Assembly: GCA_964641215.1 (NCBI GenBank) | Contig: CAZXKD010000032.1 | Span: forward strand, 1 to 19,881 | DNA length: 19,881 nt | Direction: 5' to 3' | From: 13-1-40CM-70-15 sp964641215 | GTDB lineage: Bacteria > Gemmatimonadota > Gemmatimonadetes > Gemmatimonadales > GWC2-71-9 | Shown here: one piece after another, positions 1 to 7,031 of the stretch | Layout of the letters: each line of letters starts with the position of its first letter | How positions within the stretch are numbered: position 1 is the stretch's first letter | The notes under the pieces: generated by a model | Database searches by the model: none | What the model saw: the letters and a program-made list of their open reading frames with translations, nothing else | What the model was told of the DNA's origin: nothing | Translations under genes and position numbers: made by a program

Positions 1-1
1 C

Positions 2-703
2 GTGGCCCGCGGGGTGGACCCGCGGCGGCTGGCGCTGCTCCCGTTCGGTGGTGCGGGACCGTTGTTCGGCTGCGCGCTGGCGGACGCGCTCGGCATGCGG
101 ACCGTGGTGGTGCCGCCGCACCCCGGCGTCCTGAGCGCCCTGGGACTCGCGGCGGCGGCCGAGCGGGTTGATGCGGTCGCCTCCCTGCACCGCCCGCTCG
201 CGGCGTTGAGCGCCCGGGGGCTGGAAGACGCGTTCGTGCCGCTCGTAGCGTCGGCAAGCGCGGAGCTGCCCGGGGCAACACTGCACCGCCTCGCCGACTG
301 CCGCATCACGGGCCAGGGTTACGAAGTGACGATCGCGGTGATCGATGCCGATCCCGCGGTGCTGCGGGAGGTCTTTCTGACGGCGCATCGCGCGCGCTAC
401 GGCTTCGCGGATGTCGATCAGCCGGTCGAGGTCGTCAACGTGCGCGTCGTGGCCGAGCGACCGGTCCCAGCCCCGGCATTCCGGGGTGATCGTGCGGGCC
501 CTACGCCGATCCCGGGACAGCGGGCGGTGAAGGTGCACGGGCAGCAGGTCCGGGCCGACGTCTGGCCGTTGGACGGTCTGCCCTCCGGACACCGGGTCTC
601 CGGCCCCGCCGTCCTCGCCGGCAGGGACGCGACGGTCCTGCTCGAGCCCGGCTGGCTCGCAACGGTGCACGCCTGTGGCGCGCTGATCGCGGAGCGCCGA
701 TGA
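2..703 (+). CDS. Hydantoinase/oxoprolinase subunit A, C-terminal part (5' truncated by window edge)
   Basis: This is the C-terminal third of an HyuA/AcxA-type subunit. Family members are roughly 650-700 aa and only 233 codons are visible, so the GTG at position 2 is just an internal Val and the gene begins outside the window. The family acts with a B subunit in ATP-dependent opening of hydantoin or 5-oxoproline rings. Visible family blocks are the glycine-rich LPFGGAGPL segment (about residues 13-21), GQGYEV (107-112), HRARYGF (127-133) and the closing SGPAVLAG...TVLLEPGW segment. The motif normally read as GGAGPLH-A has Phe in place of the His here. The stop overlaps the start of the B-subunit gene as ATGA, so the two are translationally coupled. 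The substrate cannot be read from the sequence. Confidence 0.9.
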   Translation: MARGVDPRRLALLPFGGAGPLFGCALADALGMRTVVVPPHPGVLSALGLAAAAERVDAVASLHRPLAALSARGLEDAFVPLVASASAELPGATLHRLADCRITGQGYEVTIAVIDADPAVLREVFLTAHRARYGFADVDQPVEVVNVRVVAERPVPAPAFRGDRAGPTPIPGQRAVKVHGQQVRADVWPLDGLPSGHRVSGPAVLAGRDATVLLEPGWLATVHACGALIAERR

Positions 704-2301
704 GCCACGACGCGGTCGCTTTAGACGTGATGGCCCACGCGTTCGCGGGGTTGGCCGAGGAGATGGGGCTCGTGCTTATTCACTCGGCGCTGTCCCCGAA
801 CATCCGCGAGCGGCGGGATTGTTCGGCTGCGCTGTTCGATGCGCAAGGAGAGATGATCGCCCAGGCGGCGCACATCCCCGTGCATCTCGGCGCCATGGCG
901 GACGCGGTCGCCGCGGTCCGGGCGCAGTCGCCGCCGCCCAGGCCCGGGGAGATCTTCCTCTTGAACGACCCCTACACGGGAGGCACCCACCTGCCGGACC
1001 TGACCCTGGTCGGGAGCATCGACACCGGGGGGGCCGGACCGGACGGGGAGATCGGCGGCTACAGCGTCGTGCGGGCACACCATTCCGACGTCGGCGGGAT
1101 GCAGCCCGGGAGTATGCCGGCGGGCGCCCGCGACCTGTTCGCGGAGGGGATCGTGATCCCTCCCGTGCGCCTGACGCCGGAGGTGGAGCGGGTCCTGCTG
1201 GCGAACGTGCGGACTCCGGCGATGCGGCACGGCGACCTCGCCGCTCAGCGGGCGGCGGTGGAGCGGGGGGCGGAAGGACTGCGGGCGCTCGCGGCGCGGT
1301 ACGCGTGGTCCGGCGTGCGCCAGGCCGCGCGCGACCTTATGGACTACGCGGAACGTCGCACCCGCACGGTACTGACGGCGCTCGCCGCTCCCGCGGCGCA
1401 AGCGACCGATTGGATGGAAGGCGACGGTGTCACGGATGCCGACCTGCCGATCGCCGTGCGCGTCGAGATTCGGGAAGGCGTCTTTTTCGCGGATTTCACA
1501 GGTACGGCGGCCGCGGGACCGGGGAACGTCAACTGCCCCCTCGCCGTCACCCGATCGGCGGTGTTGTTCGTCGTGCGGACCCTGCTGCCCGAGGACGTGC
1601 CGATGAACGCCGGCGTGCAGCGGGCCGTGCGCGTGAGCGCGCCGGAGGGATGCCTCGTGCACGCGCGCTGGCCGAGCGCCGTCGCGGCCGGCAACGTGGA
1701 GACGTCGCAGCGGATCACCGACGTTGTCTTTTTGGCGCTCGCTCGCGCCGGCGTGCCCGTCCCGGCGCAGGGCCAGGGGACGATGAACAACGTCACCTTT
1801 GGGGGGACGGGCGGTCGAGGAGGGGAGCGCGGGCCAGGGAGCGTCTGGACCTATTACGAGACCATCGGCGGCGGCCAAGGGGCGGGCCCGCACGGCCCCG
1901 GCCCATCGGGCGTGCACGTGGGGATGTCGAATACGCGAAACACACCAGTCGAAGTATTGGAGCTCGAGTGCCCGGTGCGGGTGCGGCGCTATGAGCTCCG
2001 GCGGGGGAGTGGAGGGGCGGGGCGTTGGGGGGGCGGTGACGGGGTCGTGCGGGAGTTCGCCGCGCTCGCGGGATGTGAAGCGAGTCTGCTGACCGACCGG
2101 CGTCGCCATGCCCCGCGCGGCGCCGCCGGCGGGGCGGACGGAGCGCTGGGGCGGAACCTGCTGAACGATCTGCCGCTGGCCGCCAAGGGCGCCGTGCGAC
2201 TCGGCCCTGGTGACGTGCTGCGGATCGAGACCCCGGGGGGCGGTGGCTGGGGGGGGCGGCGTGGCGGAAGCGAGGGAACGCGCGAAAGGAGCGAGCGGTG
2301 A
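700..2301 (+). CDS. Hydantoinase B / oxoprolinase family subunit
   Basis: A full-length 533-aa HyuB-type subunit (the family is usually 510-600 aa). It is the partner of the A subunit encoded directly upstream. The characteristic blocks run in order: SPNIRERRDCSAALFD near residue 30, HIPVHLGAM near 65, FLLNDPYTGGTHLPDLT near 85, AHHSDVGG near 127, GNVNCP near 280, AGNVETSQR near 330, QGTMNNVTFGG near 355, YYETIGGG near 385, SNTRNTPVE near 410, and a terminal ETPGGGGWG. In the segment usually reading GVHTHMTNTRNTP, the second His is Gly here (GVHVGMSNTRNTP). Separate A and B genes argue for a hydantoinase-like or acetophenone/acetone carboxylase-like complex rather than the fused 5-oxoprolinase; the exact substrate is unknown. 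The TGA overlaps the next start as GTGA. Confidence 0.92.
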   Translation: MSHDAVALDVMAHAFAGLAEEMGLVLIHSALSPNIRERRDCSAALFDAQGEMIAQAAHIPVHLGAMADAVAAVRAQSPPPRPGEIFLLNDPYTGGTHLPDLTLVGSIDTGGAGPDGEIGGYSVVRAHHSDVGGMQPGSMPAGARDLFAEGIVIPPVRLTPEVERVLLANVRTPAMRHGDLAAQRAAVERGAEGLRALAARYAWSGVRQAARDLMDYAERRTRTVLTALAAPAAQATDWMEGDGVTDADLPIAVRVEIREGVFFADFTGTAAAGPGNVNCPLAVTRSAVLFVVRTLLPEDVPMNAGVQRAVRVSAPEGCLVHARWPSAVAAGNVETSQRITDVVFLALARAGVPVPAQGQGTMNNVTFGGTGGRGGERGPGSVWTYYETIGGGQGAGPHGPGPSGVHVGMSNTRNTPVEVLELECPVRVRRYELRRGSGGAGRWGGGDGVVREFAALAGCEASLLTDRRRHAPRGAAGGADGALGRNLLNDLPLAAKGAVRLGPGDVLRIETPGGGGWGGRRGGSEGTRERSER

Positions 2302-2657
2302 TCACCTATTTCCTGGTGGGCTTGCTGGGACTCGTAGCCGGCGTCCTCTCCGGGCTCTTCGGCATCGGCGGGGCCATTCTGATCGTGCCCAGTCTCGTGC
2401 TGCTGTTCAAGCTCGACCAGCACACGGCCAGCGGTACGTCCCTCGCGGCGCTGCTGTTGCCGGTCGGCATCCTCGGCATGCTGCAGTACTACAAGCGCGG
2501 GCAGGTGAACCTGCCTTACGCTGCCCTCATCGCCGTGGGACTCTTCGTCGGCGCCCTGCTCGGCGCCAAAATCGCCGGCGGCATGGGGGACGTCACGCTG
2601 CGCCGCGTCTTCGGCGGGTTCCTGCTCCTGGTGTCGGTCCGACTGCTGCTCGGCTAG
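2298..2657 (+). CDS. Half-length TauE/SafE-family membrane protein
   Basis: A 119-aa, strongly hydrophobic protein with the TauE/SafE signature at its N-terminus (GVLSGLFGIGGAILIVPSLV, about residues 15-34) followed by SGTSLAALLLPVG (45-57). About four membrane segments are visible (roughly 4-36, 45-65, 71-92, 100-118). Classical TauE/SafE exporters of sulfite, sulfoacetate and related anions are about 250 aa with two such halves, so this is one half only and would have to oligomerise to make a full transporter. The GTG start has a good ribosome-binding site, AAAGGAG at 2285-2291, and overlaps the hyuB stop. Position suggests it may move a substrate or product of the hydantoinase, which is inference. 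Its TAG overlaps the stop of the convergent HD-GYP gene in a shared CTAG. Confidence 0.82.
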   Translation: MITYFLVGLLGLVAGVLSGLFGIGGAILIVPSLVLLFKLDQHTASGTSLAALLLPVGILGMLQYYKRGQVNLPYAALIAVGLFVGALLGAKIAGGMGDVTLRRVFGGFLLLVSVRLLLG

Positions 2658-4597
2658 GGGTGGGGCGCGGGGAGCGCGAACACCTTTGCTTCTACGAAGA
2701 GCCGGAACAGCTCCGTGTCGAGTTGGCCCTGCTTCACCTCCTGCGTCATGATGTCGAGGGCGCGCTCGGGGGCCACGGCCCGCTTGTAGGGGCGATCCGC
2801 CGCCGTGAGCGCGTCGTAGATGTCACTGATCGTCATCATCCGCGTCTGAATCGGGATCGCGTCGCCGGCGATGCCGCGCGGGTAGCCGCGGCCGTCCAGC
2901 TTTTCGTGGTGGCCGTAGGCGATCATGGGCACCTGCTGCAGCTCCCGGGTCCACGGGATCTCGAGCAGGAAGCGCCAGGTGTGCGTGACATGGCTCTCGA
3001 TCTCCAGGCGCTCTTGCTCGTCGAGGCTGCCCTTGGGAATCGTGAGGAAGCGTACCTCGTCCGGCGTGAGCAGGGGCTCTTCCCGATCATCGAGCCGGCG
3101 GTAGGTGCGACGGGCGAAGGCGGTGAGGTCCTGGACGTGGGTCTCGGGCAGCAGGCTCGGCTCGTTCGCCCGCAGCACGACGTCGAGGAAGCGGTCGAGA
3201 TCCTGGAGCTCCCGCCGCAGGTCCTTGTCCGACGAGGCGAGGAAGCTCTCGTAGCCCCGCTTGCCGTGCCGCTCGAGGAACTCGACCCGTTTGCGCCAGA
3301 AGTCGCGTTCCAGCGTGCGCTGCACGAAGGCGTGACGTTGCTTGATCAGGTCGAGCTGCAGCGGGTAGAGCTTCTTGGCCTTGACCAGCACCTGCTCCCG
3401 GACGCCGACCTTCCCGAAATCGTGCAGCAGCCCGGCGTAGCGGAGCTCTCGCATCTGCTCGCGGGTGAACGTCACGTTGCGGTACTTGCCGTCCTGGGCT
3501 CGGTCCACCGTTCGGGCCAGCTCTTCGGTGTAGCTGGCGACGCGCCCGCTGTGGCCGAACGTGGTCGGATCGCGCTGCTCGATCGCCTTCACCGCCGCGT
3601 CCACGAAGCCCTCGAACAGCTGCTCGATTTCCTCGTACAGCCTGCTGTTCTCGATCGCGACGGCTGCCTGCCCTGCCAGCGCCGTCACCAGCTCGACGGT
3701 GCGCTTGGAATAGGGAACGACCTGCTGCTCGACTTCCTCCGGGGTCGACAGCACGCTGTCGAAGTTGCGTTTGCGGTTGATCAGCTGCAGCACGCCGATG
3801 ACCTCTTCCTTGTGATCCTTCATCGGGATCACGAGCATCGACTTCGTGCGGTAGCCCCACCGCTCGTCGAACGAGCGGTTGATCGTGTACTCGACGTCCG
3901 GCGGCAGGAAATACGCGTCGTCGATCACCAGCGGCTCGCCGGTCACGGCGGCATAGCCCGCCAGACTGGAGCGGTCCACCGGAATCGTGAACTCGACGAA
4001 CGGCGCCTCGGGCTTCGAGAACGTCTGCGCCAGCCGGAACCGCAGCCGTTTGGCCCCCTGGTCACTCGTCTCGACCAGGTAGAGGCTGCCGGCGTCCGAC
4101 TGCGTGATGCGCCGCGCCTGGGTGAGGATCAGCTCGAGCAACGTCTTGAGGTCGCGCTCGGTGCCGAGCGCGACGCCGATGCGGGTGAGCTCGCCGATCT
4201 CCCGGCTGCGCAGCGCCGCCTCGGCGCGCGCCCGGGCCGTTTCGGCACGCGCCGCCGCTTCCCGGAAGCCCGCGCGCACTGCCACCAGCAGCTGGCGCAC
4301 GCCGACCGGGTGACGCACGAACCCCGACAGCAGCTCGGTCGGCAGCCCCTCGGGGACGTCCGCGTCCCCGGGACGACCCAGCGCGACCACGGCGGCTCCG
4401 GCATCCACGAATCCCCGCAGCACCTCGAGCGGGAACATCGAGCGACTCTCAGCGTCCAGGATGAACACCGTGGGACGATCGTCCGGGGACAGGTCCCGGT
4501 GGCGGCCCACGACCCGGACCTCCACCTGGGAGGCGCCGAGCACGCCTGAGAGGTCGGCGGGGGACCAGGTCGGGGCGTGCAGCAGCAGGTAGTTCAC
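2654..4597 (-). CDS. GAF / HD-GYP domain protein, probable cyclic di-GMP phosphodiesterase
   Basis: A 647-aa cytoplasmic signalling protein. Residues 1-110 look like a degenerate receiver domain: a hydrophobic ILDAES strand with Asp48 but no acidic pair near the N-terminus. A short Ala/Arg/Glu-rich coiled coil (110-135) follows, then a GAF domain (about 145-318), then HD-GYP. Catalytic motifs are intact: HDFGK (His392, Asp393), SHVTHTW (His536), HHEKLDGRGYP (563-573) and the DIYDALTAADRPYK segment (592-605). About 115 residues rich in charged helices separate HDFGK from SHVTH, much longer than in compact HD-GYP proteins. Hydrolysis of c-di-GMP is known for the family and is inferred here. The GTG start overlaps the mlaD stop (GTGA), making this the last gene of the Mla-like operon. 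There is no gap to the convergent gene, so its mRNA must end inside or beyond it. Confidence 0.9.
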   Translation of the reverse strand: MNYLLLHAPTWSPADLSGVLGASQVEVRVVGRHRDLSPDDRPTVFILDAESRSMFPLEVLRGFVDAGAAVVALGRPGDADVPEGLPTELLSGFVRHPVGVRQLLVAVRAGFREAAARAETARARAEAALRSREIGELTRIGVALGTERDLKTLLELILTQARRITQSDAGSLYLVETSDQGAKRLRFRLAQTFSKPEAPFVEFTIPVDRSSLAGYAAVTGEPLVIDDAYFLPPDVEYTINRSFDERWGYRTKSMLVIPMKDHKEEVIGVLQLINRKRNFDSVLSTPEEVEQQVVPYSKRTVELVTALAGQAAVAIENSRLYEEIEQLFEGFVDAAVKAIEQRDPTTFGHSGRVASYTEELARTVDRAQDGKYRNVTFTREQMRELRYAGLLHDFGKVGVREQVLVKAKKLYPLQLDLIKQRHAFVQRTLERDFWRKRVEFLERHGKRGYESFLASSDKDLRRELQDLDRFLDVVLRANEPSLLPETHVQDLTAFARRTYRRLDDREEPLLTPDEVRFLTIPKGSLDEQERLEIESHVTHTWRFLLEIPWTRELQQVPMIAYGHHEKLDGRGYPRGIAGDAIPIQTRMMTISDIYDALTAADRPYKRAVAPERALDIMTQEVKQGQLDTELFRLFVEAKVFALPAPHP

Positions 4598-5526
4598 AGG
4601 TGCGTGCTGTCGCGCGCCGGATCGGTCCGGCGGCTCGTATCGCGGGCTTCCGGGAGGGGCTTCACGCCGGTGAGCAGGCGGTAGGGACGCCGGGACATCT
4701 CGTCCACGAAGTGGTTCAGCTGTCGGCTGAGCTGCGTGAGGTTCGTGACCGCCTCGCGCACGTCCCGCCGGTTTTCGGCCGTCAACACCTGCGCGGTCCC
4801 CGTCAGCGAGTCCAATCGCTGCAGCGCGCGGTGCGAGGTGGCCAGCGTGGCCGAGAGCGAATCCGGGAATCCGGCCTTATCCACGCGGGCGATCATCCCG
4901 TTCAGACGCTCCATGGTGGCGGCGACGTTGTGGAGCGTCGCCTCGGCATCGGGCGTGATCCCCCGCACCGTCTCGTTGACCTGCCCGAGGGTGCTTTGCA
5001 CGCGCGCCAGCGTTCGATGGGACTCGTGCAGCACGATTTCGACCTCCCGGGACAAGTGCGCCGCCGCTTCGCTCATGGCGTCGAGCGGCGCCACCCGCCG
5101 AGTGGAGTTGATCGTGTCTCCCGCCTGGAGAAACCGGTGTCCAAGGACGGCGGTGTCCGGGGGCTCGAGCCGCACGAGGGCCGCCGGCGAGATCTGATTG
5201 ACCTGCTCGATCTGGGCCCACGTGCCCAGCGGCAGGCGCAACCGCGACCCGTCCTGGAACGACTCCGCGACGGACAGCCGGGCCAGGAAGGAGATCGCCC
5301 CGGTGGTCGCATCGACGCGAGGCGTGATCCGGGTCACGTGGCCGACCTCGAGGCCCTTCACCCGGACCCTGGTGTCGGTCGTGATGCCCTCGGCGCTCGC
5401 CACCCGCACGTAGATGTCGTAGCGGTGCTCGCCCCAGCCACTGGTGGCGATGAGGGCGCCGACCACGATGGCGATCGTGCAGACGATCAACAGACCGACG
5501 ATGAAGTCTTGGCGGGTGGTCTCCAC
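4594..5526 (-). CDS. mlaD: MlaD/MCE-family lipid-transport protein
   Basis: About 310 aa: one N-terminal membrane anchor (about residues 8-30), one MCE domain (about 36-115, containing VRVKGLEVGHVTRI), then a long helical region with many heptad-like Leu/Val positions up to a conserved-looking RRPYRLLTG near the C-terminus. MCE proteins form hexameric rings or tubes in the periplasm that carry phospholipids between membranes. The long helical tail makes this longer than E. coli MlaD (about 183 aa) and more like tube-forming Mce/PqiB-type members. A GTG at 5532 is also in frame, but GAGG at 5532-5535 lies 5 nt before the GTG at 5526, so the latter is preferred. The gene follows the ABC-protein gene by a few bases and overlaps the HD-GYP gene. 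Confidence 0.88.
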   Translation of the reverse strand: METTRQDFIVGLLIVCTIAIVVGALIATSGWGEHRYDIYVRVASAEGITTDTRVRVKGLEVGHVTRITPRVDATTGAISFLARLSVAESFQDGSRLRLPLGTWAQIEQVNQISPAALVRLEPPDTAVLGHRFLQAGDTINSTRRVAPLDAMSEAAAHLSREVEIVLHESHRTLARVQSTLGQVNETVRGITPDAEATLHNVAATMERLNGMIARVDKAGFPDSLSATLATSHRALQRLDSLTGTAQVLTAENRRDVREAVTNLTQLSRQLNHFVDEMSRRPYRLLTGVKPLPEARDTSRRTDPARDSTHL

Positions 5527-5531
5527 CGGCA

Positions 5532-5535
5532 CCTC
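5532..5535 (-). promoter_or_regulatory. Shine-Dalgarno site deciding the mlaD start
   Basis: GAGG on the minus strand, 5 nt upstream of the GTG at 5526-5524. The alternative GTG at 5532-5530 would overlap this site and has no other purine-rich element in front of it. Confidence 0.5.
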
Positions 5536-5538
5536 GGC

Positions 5539-6240
5539 TCAGACCGTTTCCAGTTCCAGGGCGCCGGCCCGCGTGACCCGGTAGACCCGCTCCATGCGGT
5601 GGTGCAGGCCGGCGGGCAGCTCGTGGCCGGTGATCAGAATCGTGCGGCGCGCGCCCTCGGCGGTTTCCCCCCCGCGCGCCAGCTCCAGCAGCTCGGCCGC
5701 GGTGCGGGTGGTCAGCCCGTCGAACGGCTGCTCCAGGATCAGCAGCGCGGGGTCGAACGCGAGCGCGCGGGCGAACGCCGCCCGGCGGCACTCCTCCTCG
5801 CTCGCCTGGGCGGGACGCAGATCCGCCGCCGCCGTCACGCGCGCCGCGACGAGCATCACATTGACCCGACCTTCGATGTCTTTCGGGCTTGTCTCGCTCC
5901 CGAACCGCAATGGCAGGGCGACGTTGTTGCGCAGGGAGAGGTTCTGCAGCAGGCCATCGCCCGCCGGGAGGTACCCCACCCGTCGCCGGAAGGCCAAGCG
6001 ATCCCGCTCGGGGAGGTCGGCGATGATCGTGCCGAAGACCGTGACGCCTCCGGCGCTGGGGCGCTCCAGCCCCAGCGCGTATCCCCCCAGACGGCCCAGG
6101 CCGCTTTCCTCGTCGCCCAGCAGCGCCACCGCCTCGTGCGCGGGGACCGCGAGGCTCAGGGGCGCGGCACCGCGGCGTCTCCCCGTTCCCCGCCCCCCCC
6201 CTCCCAGCGGGACCCCCTCGATCGCCAGCGGCGCGGTCAT
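5539..6240 (-). CDS. MlaF-like ABC protein with degenerate ATP-binding motifs (probable pseudo-ATPase)
   Basis: A 233-aa protein lying between the MlaE permease and MlaD genes, where an MlaF ATPase is expected, and alignable to an ABC nucleotide-binding domain throughout. The motifs are lost, however. The Walker A position reads GDEESGLGR (42-50) with no Lys and no Ser/Thr. The Q-loop segment reads YLPAGDGLL with no Gln. The signature reads ASEEE (146-150) instead of LSGGQ. Walker B plus catalytic Glu read LLILEQPF (166-173), with Glu for Asp and Gln for Glu. The D-loop is GLTT. Only the switch His (His206 in ITGHE) remains. There is no frameshift or stop, and the surrounding segments (RRAAFARALAFDP, NVALPLRF) are well kept, so this is a maintained gene rather than decay. 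ATP hydrolysis is unlikely; a structural or regulatory role is inferred. A G9 run lies near its 5' end. Confidence 0.85.
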   Translation of the reverse strand: MTAPLAIEGVPLGGGGRGTGRRRGAAPLSLAVPAHEAVALLGDEESGLGRLGGYALGLERPSAGGVTVFGTIIADLPERDRLAFRRRVGYLPAGDGLLQNLSLRNNVALPLRFGSETSPKDIEGRVNVMLVAARVTAAADLRPAQASEEECRRAAFARALAFDPALLILEQPFDGLTTRTAAELLELARGGETAEGARRTILITGHELPAGLHHRMERVYRVTRAGALELETV

Positions 6241-6244
6241 CGGC

Positions 6245-7024
6245 TCACCCGATCACGACGAACAGGGCCGAGCACAGGAAGATCCCGACGATCGACGTCA
6301 CGGTGGCGCGGCTCGAGGCGACGGGGATATCGGTCGGGGCGCCGCGCACCGCGAGACCGAAGTACGCGGGGACGAGTCCGACGATGAGACCGAAGGTGAC
6401 GGCCTTCGCCACCGTGAGCCAGACGTCTTTCAGGGCGAGGGACCGCAGCACGATCTCGAAGTAGCGGCTGGGGACCATGCCGTTGAAGCGTGCCGCCGCG
6501 AACCCGGCGGACACGGCGACCACGTCGAACACCACGAGCAGCACGAAGACACTCACGAGCGAGCCGATGAAGCGCGGCAGCACGAGATACTGACGCGGGT
6601 CGATCCCCATCGCCTCGAGGGCGCGCACCTCGCCGAGCACGCGGTTGGTGGCGAGCTCCGCGGCGATGGCCGTGCCGGAGCGGCCGGCCACGGTGAGGGC
6701 GGTGATGAGGGGGCCGAGCTCGCGCACGATCGCGACCACGATCAGCGTGCCGATGAAATCGGTGGCGCCGAGCTGGCCCAGCTCGCGCACCGCCTGGGAG
6801 ATCACGAGAAAGGACAGGATGCCGGACAGCAGGACGACGAGGCCGATGGCGTCGGCGGCGGTGAAGCGGATCTGGTTGAGGGTGACGCGCAGGGCCACGG
6901 CGCGTCCCGCCGCAGGGAGCGTGGCGAGGGAGCGCAGGGCGCCGAAGCCGAAGCGCGCCAGCGCTCCCAGGCGGGAGAGCCGGCGCGCTGTCGAGCCACC
7001 GAGGCGGCTGAGCGGATCGCTCAC
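6245..7024 (-). CDS. mlaE: MlaE-family ABC permease
   Basis: A 259-aa inner-membrane permease of the MlaE/YrbE family (usual length about 255-265), which forms the core of MCE-type lipid transporters. The hallmark cytoplasmic-loop region RELGPLITALTVAGRSGTA is followed by AAELATNRVLGEVRALEAMGIDPRQYLVLPR, then several hydrophobic segments ending at the C-terminus with FLCSALFVVIG. The reading frame extends upstream to 7090, but those codons are Arg-rich and overlap the preceding gene. The GTG at 7024, 7 nt after the upstream stop, gives the normal family length and a normal N-terminus. Four bases separate its stop from the ABC-protein start. Together with MlaD it implies transport of phospholipid or another lipid across the envelope; direction cannot be told. 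Confidence 0.92.
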   Translation of the reverse strand: MSDPLSRLGGSTARRLSRLGALARFGFGALRSLATLPAAGRAVALRVTLNQIRFTAADAIGLVVLLSGILSFLVISQAVRELGQLGATDFIGTLIVVAIVRELGPLITALTVAGRSGTAIAAELATNRVLGEVRALEAMGIDPRQYLVLPRFIGSLVSVFVLLVVFDVVAVSAGFAAARFNGMVPSRYFEIVLRSLALKDVWLTVAKAVTFGLIVGLVPAYFGLAVRGAPTDIPVASSRATVTSIVGIFLCSALFVVIG

Positions 7025-7031
7025 CGGAGCG

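Noticed and set aside
2210..4549. Long plus-strand open frame (779 codons) across tauE and the HD-GYP gene
   Set aside because: It is antisense to an HD-GYP gene with intact motifs, has no recognisable domain and is Arg/His/Leu-rich, as expected of shadow frames in high-GC DNA.
4600..6387. Long plus-strand open frame (595 codons) opposite mlaD and the ABC-protein gene
   Set aside because: No family motifs; composition is that of an antisense shadow. The opposite strand has proper operon spacing and recognisable domains.
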